From Prostheceraeus crozeri (lineage: Eukaryota > Platyhelminthes > Polycladida > Euryleptidae): a DNA stretch of 64,000 nucleotides. Position 1 is the first letter of the stretch. Every line of letters starts with the position of its first letter. Below are positions 20,184-30,400 of this stretch, piece by piece. Below the pieces are notes generated by a model that ran no database searches, was not told the DNA's origin, and was given only the letters and a program-made list of their open reading frames with translations. Both the position numbers and the translations under genes were made by a program. The stretch spans positions 213,381 through 277,380 of the forward strand of contig CAJQUW010003430.1 of assembly GCA_907163375.1 (NCBI GenBank), in the 5' to 3' direction.

Positions 20184-21603
20184 AGATTATCTCAGCTTAA
20201 GTGTCTTCGGTCCAGCACCGCTGGTCATTATCAAAGCAATCCTTATAAAACCACCACTTATCATTATCAAACCACCGCTTATACCAACATCAGATATCAT
20301 CACTATGGCCTAAATTATAAATATAAAAATCGAAGCTATGGTCTAGACCATTTTTATTACTACATTTATGACTAAAACATAATATTTTTGATTGCAATTG
20401 GCAACACTTTGATAGTAATTTATAGTATAATGATAACTTTTGGATATAATGGAAAATAAAATGATTTTACTTTTATTCAGATTATTTGTTTTAAATTGTA
20501 AATTTATGGATGAATTTAGTGTCATGGATACCGTCAATAGAAAATGCTATCAAATCAAGAGATCAACAGAGAAGCGAGTTTCTGGTCTTCCTTTCCGATC
20601 CAATCAGTCTTTTAACAACCAATATTGCAGGTAATGAGTGATAATATTCATCTCTAAATAAGACAACTGATGAAGATGTCCTAGATGAATTTTTGTCACT
20701 ACATTATTTTCGTTCATTTTGGCACTTATATTTGACTGAATTGGGATGAGTTATTATTTTGTTTTTTGCTAATTTCGTGTTTCTTTGATGGCGATATTTT
20801 GCCTGATACGATTTCAGCAAGAACAATGAGCTACGATATATTTAACCGGTTATCATAGTCTAAGATGGATATACCGTGCTTCCGGATATTCATGAAATAA
20901 TTGGTATGTATACATTTCTCTACTTATTGTTTTGGAAGTTAATATTTCATTTTGGATGTATATTTGAAAATGTAATTAATTGATAAATGAATGAATAATA
21001 AACGAAATGATCGCTTTTGCATAACTCTCAAGCGATGTATCAGAGTATAACCCGCTATAACTTATTATTTCACCAATCTCCTGGTGTACTCTAGGATTAA
21101 AATAAACAAGATAATTTTTCACATAACCGATGAAATTTTTCCTTTTTTCCCTAAACATCTAGAATTATTTATAACGTCACTCATCAGTATCGCATTTATA
21201 GTATATTCTTTTAAAGAACGTCAGACGAATGTAAACTTTCAATATCGATATGAATAATATAAATATTCTTGCGACATTAAAAAATGAAAGAATAATCTAG
21301 TTGTGTAAAGAAATGCGCTAGTCTACGGCATCCTAGGCATATGTAAACATGGCAAAACAACAACAAATCAACTAGACGTCAAAACGTATTTTTCATGCGT
21401 GAATCACATATGAATCACGCATTAAAACTACTTTTGCCCTTATAACTTTGACAAATCTGACTTTTGGGCTGAAAGGAAATGAAATTTGATGACGTCGAGT
21501 CATATCGCTTAATATTCTAAGCAATACCATGGGCAGTACGATTGTTTTATTATAAAAACAATACGCGTGTTTCACGCATGAAAAATTTCAGATAAATTAA
21601 TGC
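20184..21603. other. AT-rich stretch, no gene seen
   Basis: Only short chance frames. A degenerate CCACYGCTTAT-like simple motif occurs near 20230-20290. Confidence 0.4.
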
Positions 21604-21910
21604 CTATGCATGCGCGAAACATGCATAAAATGGTGTATGTACATGAAACACGCGTGAATTAACCGTGTCGGGCAACCAGTGATATCTATGAAATTCGTTT
21701 GATTTTGATATGTGTTCTTTTAGACGGGAACGCATTGTTCGCTTGGATTCTCCGATGTACATGTAGAATGAGCTGCACTCTCGACATCGGATAAGGTAGA
21801 CCACATGCTTAACAAAGGTGGAAGTCGAAAAAATTGAAACGTCGCGTGTATTTTTTTAATATAATTTCTCGGTCATAGAATTTGGAAATTTTTTTGTAAT
21901 ATATTGATAA
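21604..21910 (-). mobile_element. Penelope-like GIY-YIG fragment plus terminal-repeat piece
   Basis: Minus-strand translation begins MVYLIRCRECSSFYMYIGES, then RTMRSRLKEHIS, the GIY-YIG nuclease core with its Arg-rich helix. The adjacent 21835-21910 piece repeats the end sequence seen at 19620-19690. Confidence 0.7.
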
Positions 21911-23042
21911 CTTATTCCGACCGATGAAGTTGAAGGACTTCACTGGATTTGCAATTCGCAATCATAAATGGATACATAAAGTATATTTTCAGGATATTTT
22001 GTAGAAGTAAAAAGCATATTTCTCTGAAATTGAAAAGAAAATCCGAGCCCTACTCATGACTTTATCTAATGATTTGACTTGATATCAAGAAGCATCCGCT
22101 CCTTCCAGCGTGACTCATATTTTATTTCATCTCAGCTATCATTTCATTGTCTCATCTAGAAATTGTAAATAGATATCATCACAAATGTCATGTGCATCAT
22201 AATCTGTATTCATCCATAATTTGTAATCATCATGATAATCAACGTGTTTTCATTTTTGAAAAATAAACGTTTCTGACTTCTATTTGGAGCTAAAAATGAT
22301 TGCAGTGAAACATCGTTCATAACTTCGGGAATAACTTAGGGATCAATTTTAGGTCCTTTTTTGTCACAGTCGGCTCTTTTCCATGTGATGACTTTATAAT
22401 GAATTTTGATGAATCTTGACTTTTAAAAGAACACATAATTGTCGGACACAGTCGACTCAATGAATGGCCATGTTTACACGATATGGAACTAATTCAAGGT
22501 TCATGCAAATGCAAATCTCTCATTATCAAGAAACGTAATTATTAACAAAACCTTGAAAATACCTTCTGTGGGAAATTCTAACCCACCAATGCGCGAGGTG
22601 CCTTCAAAGATTGCTTTTCCATATTTAGGATGCAATTCATGAGGGCTCCAGGCATTGTCCGAGGTTGTTAGTGGCGCCACACAAATGTATGGATCTCCTC
22701 TTTCTTTTTAGTTGCAATTTCTTGTCACTTCATTGGGTCAACGCAAAGTGGGTCAACGTTACTTCGCTGATTGAATTCGGCGTGACAGGAATGTTGCTAA
22801 CTTTTTCGATTTCAATCGTGAAACACTTCCTATTGTCCTTTAAATGAATGCATATAGGCCTATCACTTGTTTCTAGCTTGGCTCGCTTAAAAAGCAAGCA
22901 TAGTTTTGATATGTTTCGAAAACAGTTTTGAAAAAAGCTCCATATTCTAGAAAAAATTACTCTATTGAATTTCTTTGAAAAATATATATCTTTGTCTCAA
23001 AACTGCACTTGATGCGTTTTCAGATGGATGCATTTGAAACTG
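21911..23042. other. No gene seen
   Basis: AT-rich non-coding sequence with short chance frames only. TAGGCCTAT-type strings occur near 22855. Confidence 0.35.
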
Positions 23043-23301
23043 CACTGTAAACTTTACACCGTTAAAACAGCTAAAATAACCGTCAAGAGTAACAGAAAAG
23101 CTTCACAGAAAACATCCGCAAATATCTGTTAAAATGATGACGTCACCACGTGATGAGTGATGACGTAGCAGTTAAAATCCGCTCATATCGGATGAACAAA
23201 CGTCTGTTTGTGCGGATATTCACAGTTCAGACTGCAAAAAGCCGTGAAACTAATTTAAGTTGTTAACTTTTGCGGATATTTACGGTTTATAGTTCACAGT
23301 G
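23043..23301. mobile_element. Probable MITE (non-autonomous DNA transposon)
   Basis: 259 bp bounded by imperfect inverted ends. The left end is CACTGTAAACTTTACACCGT and the right end read inward is CACTGTGAACTATAAACCGT. The interior is rich in TGATGACGT inverted strings. No clear target duplication, so the superfamily is open. Confidence 0.45.
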
Positions 23302-23379
23302 TGTATTCCAAGCTGTATTATCACCAATTGCTGTGTCTGAAATTCTTTCAATTGCTTGCCGTCAAAAACGGTTATTGCC

Positions 23380-24470
23380 CATCGCTTCTGCATGTACGTA
23401 ATAAGTAGTAATAAAACGGCGAACACTCGACCGGCGCGCCCCCTCTGGAACGACAGAGTGTCGTGGACGGCCGCCGTGGTGCTTCGAGTCTGACTCCCCC
23501 CCTCTGGAACGACAGAGGTCTGTCGTGGTGTGCCGGCCAGGTTGGTCCACGTTCACAAAATGTTCGCTGACGTCCCCCCCCTCGAAAACGACAGAGTGTG
23601 AGACTCGGGTGTGTTGGTCTCGTGTGGGTTGACGTGGCCGACCACCTAGGTTGACGTGGGCGACCGCCTAGGTTGACGTGGGCGACCGCCAAGGTTGACG
23701 TGGGCGACCGTCTAGGTTGTCGTGGTGGAATGGTGAAACGGACTTTAGATTCGTGATCAGCGTAAAATTCTGCATCGGTATGGTGAATTTGAAGTCAATC
23801 GGCGAGAAAAAATGTTTCTTCAAAATTTTGACAGAGTTAAAATGTTGGACGTTTTTGGGCTGTAGCGTCAAAACGAAGCATCGGATGGGAAAACGGAGGC
23901 CAGATTCGGATTCAGCGTGAAATTCTGCATCTGTATGGTGAGTTTCAAGTCAATCGGAGAGAAAAAGTTTCGCTGACGTCCCCCCCCCCTCGGGAGAGCT
24001 CGCTTTGATCTTGGCTTCCAGTGGACAGATTTAGTTGTGCCATAGCTCGTTTGAAAGCTAAGAGTGAGACAAATTCACTGAAAGAATCGGTTTGTTCATA
24101 TCTGTCTTCGTTTAGATGTGAGACGCCATTTAAGATTTTGGGACATTGGCAAAAAACGACAGAGTTAGAATGTTGGACGTTTTGGGCTGTAGAGCCAAAA
24201 CGAAGCATCGGATGGGAAAACGGAGGCCAGATTCGGATTCAGCGTGAAATTCTGCATCGGTATGGTGAATTTGAACGCAATCGGAGAGAAAAAATTTTTC
24301 ATCACAAAATTTTTTCGAAATTAGAATTTTTTCGATGGCTGCCTGCTGTAGAGCCAAAACGAAGCATCGGATGGGAAAACGGAGGCCAGATTCGGATTTA
24401 GCGTCAAATTCTACATAGAAATGGTGTATTTCCAGCTCAATCGGACCTCTAGAATCGGCGATAGAAGCGT
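23380..24470. repeat. GC-punctuated satellite cluster 2
   Basis: Same repeat families as cluster 1 in the opposite orientation, with C runs followed by short GACAGAG units. Includes a short tandem of a GGTTGACGTGGGCGACCG unit near 23630-23720. Confidence 0.75.
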
Positions 24471-24770
24471 TTTAAGTGTTTGGATGATGGATATTACGTC
24501 ATCAGCTGATCGCCACACACTAAATAAGCTGGGAACCGAGAGAGACTTGTCATTAAGACGAGAGCGATTGTCAGAGGGAGGTCGTCTCTAAGGCGTCAGA
24601 CTTAGAGGTTCGCCAGGAGTTGGCCTTCGTCTCCAGGCCATAAAAGACTCCAAAACTTTAAAGGCTTGTAACTTTGCTTCTACAAGTCCGTTTGACTTGA
24701 TTCAAAAAAGGTTCGGTCGCTATTGACCTGCCCTAAGTGATAGACTACTTATAAAATTTCATAAGTAGTG
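24471..24770 (+). other. Leader of block copy 1
   Basis: Contains a CACTAAATAAGC TATA-like string near 24518 and a perfect 8-bp hairpin ACTACTTA / TAAGTAGT at 24744-24769. The third block keeps a related ACTACT...AGTAGT hairpin at the same relative place. Confidence 0.4.
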
Positions 24771-25110
24771 CTAAAAAGTTGAAAAATTTAAATTCACTAG
24801 TTTTGGAGGTTTTCTGGGGTTTTCGACCCTGCCGAAGTCAATGAAAGCATTTTTAATGATGTCGGAGCCAGTCTTCTCATGGTATAAGCGGCTTTTCACT
24901 GAAAGCGAGCAAGACACGGAGAGTTTTGCTGTAATATTCCACTGACAGGGTGTTCCTTCGGGACGGCGGACGATGCCGTAGTGATAAGTGTGGCAAGGGA
25001 GTGTGTCATAGTTTAGACCGTAACCGCTGGGACAACTCATGTCTCATGTTGGGCATTTGACACAGTTCTCAACGTAACACTTTGAACGCCAATCGGTTGA
25101 GTGTTAGCTA
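24771..25110 (+). ncRNA. Structured element III, variant a
   Basis: Shares an ordered set of short motifs with variants b and c: GTAATAT, GTTCCTTCGGGA (a TCC/GGA stem with a TTCG tetraloop), GACGGCGG..GCCGTAG (second stem) and a distal CTCAACGT. The sequence between motifs varies while the pairing persists. No convincing coding frame. RNA status is inferred. Confidence 0.4.
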
Positions 25111-25172
25111 TCTTGTCATGGGTGGCCTCTAAACATCTCCATTGCAAAACGCTGGTGAATCAAGCTCTCTAC

Positions 25173-25188
25173 GGCTTGCTATCAAGCT
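25173..25188 (+). other. CTAT-loop hairpin
   Basis: GCTTG / CAAGC stem (25174-25187) with CTAT loop. Confidence 0.55.
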
Positions 25189-25240
25189 GATCAAAGCAAT
25201 AACTTGGGATGTTTCCTCAAGGTTTTCAAGTATGCTGAGT

Positions 25241-25496
25241 TCAAATCTGCTATCAGATTTCAAATTTAACTAAGTCTAAGGCAGCTTTGAGGGGTTAGAT
25301 CCCAGCTACTGTTCACTACCTGTGACTCGGCGTTGCTGTTACCACTTCGGGGCAGTGAGAATGATGTCTTAAGCTGTAAATAGCGGGTATCGGGGAAGAT
25401 CTCTTACTTTCCTAGTGATCAGTACAAGGCCTTCGGGCTGTCGACGGGATCGAGTGCCACTCACTACACTCAAATCTATCATTCCTCACTAAGTGT
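25241..25496 (+). ncRNA. Structured element I (256 bp), copy 1
   Basis: Exactly 256 bp in each of four copies. Opens with a perfect hairpin AAATCTG-CTAT-CAGATTT (25243-25260). A long-range stem ACTG(A/T)TCACTA with TAGTGATCAGT encloses a CACT/AGTG hairpin and a GGGAAG/CTTCCC hairpin, which is weaker in this copy. A GGCC-TTCG-GGCT hairpin follows, then a GGGATCGAGTGCC string similar to a pol III B box. No coding frame. Probably a transcribed structured RNA or a structured DNA site. Confidence 0.55.
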
Positions 25497-25518
25497 AAAT
25501 TACTGACTATACATTTGT

Positions 25519-25577
25519 CCTGCTATCAGGTTGTTTTGACTTGCTATCTAGTTGAATAGTCTCTTGCTATCAAGAGA
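25519..25577 (+). other. Three consecutive CTAT-loop hairpins
   Basis: CCTG-CTAT-CAGG (25519-25530), an imperfect one around 25541-25550, and perfect TCTCTTG-CTAT-CAAGAGA (25560-25577). The stems differ and the loop is constant. Confidence 0.6.
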
Positions 25578-25589
25578 TTCACTTCTGCT

Positions 25590-25810
25590 CATAAAGCAAA
25601 TCATCGCTGTAATACCTCCTTTGCTCGAGCGTTCCTTCGGGACGGCGGGTACTGCCGTAGAGGGATTGTGTTGCACGGGTTGTTCGTCGTTTGTTAGACC
25701 GAAACCTCTGAGCCGTTGCTCATGTTGGGCGTTCGACTTCATACTCAACGTGACTCTTTCTCTCACCAGGTCAGAGTACTTCAGCCATTCGACAAAGGTT
25801 AGTCTTTATG
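25590..25810 (+). ncRNA. Structured element III, variant b
   Basis: GTAATAC near 25608. TCC-TTCG-GGA tetraloop hairpin at 25633-25642, then a CGGC/GCCG stem (25643-25646 with 25654-25657). Distal GTTGGG (25723-25728) can pair with CTCAAC. Same motif order as variants a and c. Confidence 0.4.
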
Positions 25811-25956
25811 ATATGGAGTAGAGTGAAATGTAATTCATTAGTTGTCCCTTCAATGATTGCTCCCATGATAAACGTTGATGAGACAAATGAAATGATTCTC
25901 ATCTTCCCTTTTCAGTGATTGAAATCTGCTAACACACTACCGTATAATCGTCCACT

Positions 25957-26061
25957 ATGGGGCAAGACGTGATAGAGCCTCCACGCGGTTTGCCCTGGGC
26001 AGTCTTTAGACTGGCGAATACTATCATTAAGTTGAATCTGCTATCAGTCAACTTGAACGTT
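25957..26061 (+). repeat. 105-bp structured repeat, copy 1
   Basis: Closing stem GTGATAG/CTATCAT surrounds smaller hairpins (AGCC/GGTT, CAGTC-TTTA-GACTG) and is followed by AAGTTGA..CTG-CTAT-CAG-TCAACTT. Precedes the TATA box of the 88-codon gene. The stem-loop found upstream of other copies is absent here. Confidence 0.7.
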
Positions 26062-26078
26062 GCGTCGCGTTAGAAGGG

Positions 26079-26086
26079 TATATAAA
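26079..26086 (+). promoter_or_regulatory. TATA box of the 88-codon gene
   Basis: TATATAAA 37 bp before the ATG. The short leader has a TTTCA pentamer run. Confidence 0.65.
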
Positions 26087-26122
26087 CCACTACCTCTCAT
26101 TTCATTTCATTTCATTTCAATC

Positions 26123-26389
26123 ATGCAGACGCCGAACAGTCAAGTCAGCTCTCCTCGCGGACCGCAGTTAAGGCCGCGAAATTTATTTGATGAATTTGCT
26201 AGAATAGAGGAGCAAGACAGAGTCCACAACAATCTTGCTCAGATTGGTAATGCGATGACAGCAAGTGTTGTCAATCCAACGGAATGGCGCTACATTCCAC
26301 TTTTCAGTCACATACCAATTAGCGTGGAAGTCGACACTGCTACCAAGGAGAGAGTCAAAGACTCTCTCAGCAGAATCGGTAGGCTGTAA
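26123..26389 (+). CDS. Unknown 88-residue protein (block copy 1)
   Basis: Starts MQTPNSQVSSPRGPQLRPRN, then LFDEFARIEEQDRV (probable helix), NPTEWRYIPLF in the middle and a TKERVKDSLSRIGRL C-terminal helix. No family recognised. Not a histone by sequence. Intronless, with a TATA box 37 bp upstream and a histone-type stem-loop 27 nt after the stop. Present in three block copies with few amino-acid changes and no frame damage, which argues for selection on the protein. Confidence 0.65.
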   Translation: MQTPNSQVSSPRGPQLRPRNLFDEFARIEEQDRVHNNLAQIGNAMTASVVNPTEWRYIPLFSHIPISVEVDTATKERVKDSLSRIGRL

Positions 26390-26416
26390 GATGACGACCC
26401 CCGAGAACAAACCACC

Positions 26417-26436
26417 GGCCCTGATAAGGGCCACCA
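26417..26436 (+). terminator. Histone-type 3' stem-loop
   Basis: GGCCCT-GATA-AGGGCC-ACCA: perfect 6-bp stem, 4-nt loop and ACCA flank, as at the 3' end of replication-dependent histone mRNAs. A GGGCAAGACATGACAG purine-rich string downstream could be the histone downstream element. Confidence 0.6.
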
Positions 26437-26540
26437 TAGGGCAAGACATGACAGAACCTCCACGCGGTTTGCCCTGGGCAGTCTTCAGACTGGCGAATAC
26501 TATCATTAAGTTGAATCTGCTATCAGTCAACTTGAACGTT
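26436..26540 (+). repeat. 105-bp structured repeat, copy 2
   Basis: Starts where the stem-loop ends, and carries the CTAT-loop hairpin at its end. Serves as spacer and upstream region for the 84-codon gene. Confidence 0.7.
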
Positions 26541-26605
26541 ATGCAGTCGATTGCTATCCCTGAAGCATTCTGATTCGCTGTTGAGCAATTCATTGTTGAA
26601 AACTC

Positions 26606-26613
26606 TATATAAG
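26606..26613 (+). promoter_or_regulatory. TATA box of the 84-codon gene
   Basis: TATATAAG 41 bp before the ATG. Confidence 0.65.
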
Positions 26614-26653
26614 CCAGAAGATTGTAGCGCTTCTCATTCAATTTTAAGTCACG

Positions 26654-26908
26654 ATGGAAGCAACATCTGCTAGCACCATTCCCGTCTTCATCGATGAAGA
26701 CAACGCCATTCCCGACTTCATCATCCTCGACGAGTGGGATGAAGAGGATGAGAAGAAGGGGAAGATTAAGAAGATCATTTGGACGGATGAGGTGTGGACT
26801 CCGAATACCACTCGCATCCGAAAGGTGCCAGATGCACCAGCACGACCTAGGCGGTATAGGGTCTATGACAACCTAACCGTCATACCCATTGACTATTCCA
26901 GCCAATAG
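26654..26908 (+). CDS. Unknown 84-residue acidic protein (block copy 1)
   Basis: Acidic N-terminal half with IPVFIDEDN and ILDEWDEEDEKKG, then KIIWTDEVWTPNTTRIRKVP and a basic RPRRYRVYDNL segment, ending in PIDYSSQ. The acid-then-basic plan could suit a chaperone-like or nucleic-acid-associated protein, but no family is recognised. Intronless, TATA-driven, with a histone-type stem-loop 31 nt after the stop. Frame kept in all three blocks. Confidence 0.65.
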   Translation: MEATSASTIPVFIDEDNAIPDFIILDEWDEEDEKKGKIKKIIWTDEVWTPNTTRIRKVPDAPARPRRYRVYDNLTVIPIDYSSQ

Positions 26909-26939
26909 TCAACTTAATTGACACCGAGAACGAACCATC

Positions 26940-26959
26940 GGCTCTCTTTAGGGCCACCA
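26940..26959 (+). terminator. Histone-type 3' stem-loop
   Basis: GGCTCT-CTTT-AGGGCC-ACCA with one G-U pair, 31 nt after the 84-codon stop. Confidence 0.6.
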
Positions 26960-27063
26960 TGGGGCAAGACATGATAGAACCTCCTCGCGGTTTGCCCTAG
27001 GCAGTCTTCAGACTGGCGAATACTATCATTAAGTTGAATCTGCTATCAGTCAACTTGAACGTT
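26959..27063 (+). repeat. 105-bp structured repeat, copy 3
   Basis: Closing stem ATGATAG/CTATCAT intact, and a CAGTC-TTCA-GACTG hairpin inside. Runs directly into structured element III variant c. Confidence 0.7.
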
Positions 27064-27290
27064 GCAAATGAAGTTCGGTGTAATACTTCCTTTCGACGGG
27101 CGTTCCTGTAAAGGGCGGCGGTGAAACCCGTAGCTATGTATACCGCAAGGGACATTCGGCAATGGTCAATCTTGTTAAACCTCTCTGCGTCATGTTTGCA
27201 AGTGATTGCCTCTGTCTCAACGTAGTATGCATTCCCGCCAGGGCGACATTTAGCCAACTGTCGAAGGTTGCCTAAAACTTTCCATTGCAT
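27064..27290 (+). ncRNA. Structured element III, variant c
   Basis: Has GTAATACTTCC, GTTCCTGTAAAGGGCGGCGG, CCGTAGC and a distal CTCAACGTAG in the same order as variants a and b, but without the TTCG loop. A minus-strand frame through it is open in all copies; I treat that as incidental. Confidence 0.4.
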
Positions 27291-27499
27291 ACGTTATGAG
27301 AACCATGAGTTCTACCTGTCTCTATCAATGAGACGAATTGATGAATGGAATGAAATGGGAGGACACTCACGCGCCACACGCAACATAACACACTTCTCTC
27401 TTCCGTAGTCTAACAAGTTCTTTACACATGGATCGCAGTCGATTGCTATCCCTGTATCATGTAAAATATCTAAATTTTATTTAACACTATTTCAGCTAC
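27291..27499. other. Block-satellite junction
   Basis: Holds a GCAGTCGATTGCTATCCCTG string that recurs at every block-satellite boundary in the window. Confidence 0.4.
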
Positions 27500-30400
27500 C
27501 ATCATTGCACATATGAAGTGTCATAAGATTTACAAGTTAGACTAGGCGTTCTACTATTTGTAAATGAAAGATATAGTTTCAACAGTTTACAGATTAAAAA
27601 TAAAGTTTCAATAGTGTGTGCGTTAGAAATAAAGCTTTATCTGTTTGTATATCAAAAACAAAGTTTCAAGAGTTTACAAGTTAGAAATAAAGTTTCAATA
27701 GTGTATGCGTTAGAAATGAAGTTTTAGCTGTTTGTATATCAAAAACAAAGTTTCAAGAGTTTACAAGTTAGAAATAAAGTTTCAATAGTGTATGCGTTAG
27801 AAATAAAGTTTTAGCTGTTTGTATATCAAAAACAAAGTTTCAAGAGTTTACAAGTTAGAAATAAAGTTTCAATAGTGTATATGTTAGAAATAAAGGTGTA
27901 ACTGTTTGTAAAAATAAGATCGCAAGATTTACTAGTTTACAAGTTAGACTAAGTGTAAATTAAAAATAAAATTATAACTGTTCACGAGTTAAAGCGTTGA
28001 TGCAACGATGAACAATTAATAAGCTGAAAAGTTTTAGATTCACTTTAACATTACCATATGTTTACAGATAGAAATGTATCACAGCAAAGCTACTTCATGA
28101 GTTAGTTTGCCAGGAGTGTATCATCTCAAACTTTTACTCCGACTGTGGAACATTGATTTCCATGATGAAGATTTAAATAGTTAGATTCGATGACGAACAA
28201 GATTTACTAGTTTACAAGTTGGACAAAGCGTTCTACAATTTGTAAATGAAAGATATCATTTCAACAGTTTACCAGTTAGAAATAAAGTTTCAACAGTCTA
28301 CAAGTTAAAAATAAAGTTTCAACCGTTTACAAGTTAAAAATGAAGGTTCAATAGTGTGTATGTTAAGAATAAAGTTCTATCTGTTTATATGTTAGAAATA
28401 AAAATGAAGGTTCAATAGTTTACAAGTTATGAATAAAGTTTTATCTGCTTGTATGTCAGAAATGAAATAAAGTTTCACCAGTTTACAAGTTAAAAATAAA
28501 GTTTCAATAATGTGTACGTTAGAAACAAAGTTTCAACCGTTTACAAGTTAAAAATAAAGTTTCAATAGTTTACAAGTTAAGAATAAAGTTTCAATAGTGT
28601 GTATGTTAAGATTAAAGTTTTATCTGTTTGTATGTTAGACATAGAATGAACTTTCACCAGTTTACAAGTTAAGAATAAAGTTTTATCTGCTTGTATGTAG
28701 GAAATGAAATAAAGTTTCACCAGTTGAAAAGTTAAAAACAAAGTTTCAATAATGTGTACGTTAGAAATAAAGTTTCAACCGTTACCGTTTACAAGTTAAA
28801 AATAAAGTTTCAATAGTGTGTATGTTAAGAATAAAGTTCTATCTGTTTATATGTTAGAAATAAAAATGAAGGTTCAATAGTTTACAAGTTAAGAATAAAG
28901 TTTTATCTGCTTGTATGTCAGAAATGAAATAAAGTTTCACTAGTTGAAAAGTTAAAAATAAAGTTTCAATAGTGTGTACTTTAGAAATAAAGTTTCAACC
29001 GTTACCGTTTACAAGTTAAAAATAAAGTTTCAATAGTGTGTATGTTAAGAATAAAGTTCTATCTGTTTATATGTTAGAAATAAAAATGAAGGTTCAATAG
29101 TTTACAAGTTAAGAATAAAGTTTTATCTGCTTGTGTGTCAGAAATGAAATAAAGTTTCACCAGTTTAAAAGTTAAAAATAAAGTTTCAATAATGTGTACG
29201 TTAGAAACAAAGTTTCAACCGTTTACAAGTTAAAAATAAAGTTTCAATAGTTTACAAGTTAAGAATAAAGTTTCAATAGTGTGCATGTTAAGAATAAAGT
29301 TTTATCTGTTTGTATGTTAGAAATAGAATGAAGTTTCACCAGTTGGCAAGTTAAGAATAAAGTTCTATCTGTTTGTATGATAGAAATAAAACAAAGTTTC
29401 AACCGTTAACAAGTTAAAAATAAAGATTCAATAGTTTGCAAGTTAAAACTAATGAATCAATAGTGCGTATGTTAAGAATAAAGTTTTATCTGTTTGTATG
29501 TTAGAATTAAAATGAAGCTTCACCAGTTTACAAATTAAAAATAAATTTTTAATAGTGTGTACGTTAGAAATAAAGTTTCAACCGTTTACAAGTTAAAAAT
29601 AAAGTTTCAACAGTGTCTACGTTAGAAATAAAGTTTTATCTGTTTGTAAAGTACGATCGTAGGATTTACTAGTTTGCAAGTTAGACTCAGCATTCTACTA
29701 GCTGTAAATGAAAAATATCGTTTCAACAGTTTACAGATTAGAATAAAGTTTCAATAGTGTGCACGTTAGAAATAAAGTTATGACTGTTTATGTGTGTGTG
29801 TGTTAGAAATAATGTTTCAACCGTTTACAAGTTAAAAATAAAGTTTGAACAGTGTGTATGTTAGAAATAAAGTTTTATCTGTTTATATGTTAGAAACAAA
29901 GCAAACTTTCAACAGTTTACAAGCTGAAAAATAAAGTTTCAACAGTGTGTACGTTAGGAATAAAGTTTTATCTGTTTGTAAGTTAGAAATAAAGTTTTAA
30001 CTGCTTGTATGTTAGAAATAGAGGTATGACAGTTTATATGATAGAAAGAAAGGTATAACTGTTTGTAAGACAAGATCGTAAGATTTACTAGTTTGCAAGT
30101 TAGACTCAGCGTTCTACTAGTTGTAAATGAAAAATATCGTTTCAACAGTTTACAGATTAAAATAAAGTTTCAATAATGTGTATGATGGAAATAAAGTTTA
30201 AGCGCTTTGTGCGTTAGAAATAAAGTTTCAGCCGTTTACAAGTTAAAAATAAAGTTTCAATAGTTTACAAGTTAAGAATGAAGTTTCAATAGTGTGTATG
30301 TAAAGAATAAAGTTCTATCTGTTTATATGTTAGAAATAGAATGAAGTTTCAACCGTTTACAAGTTAAGAATAAAGTTCTATCGTTTTGTATGTTAGAAAT

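Noticed and set aside
25590-25810. Element III as a group I intron, HDV-like or twister ribozyme
   Set aside because: The TTCG hairpin and following stem looked suggestive, but I could not place the conserved core strings of any of these.
26436-26540. 105-bp repeat as a tRNA or tRNA-derived SINE
   Set aside because: A cloverleaf-like fold with a 7-bp closing stem is possible, but there is no T-loop, anticodon loop or A/B box at the right places.
26183-26641. 152-codon minus-strand ORF over the 88-codon gene
   Set aside because: Crosses the stem-loop, the 105-bp repeat and the TATA box of the next gene on the other strand; no start context.
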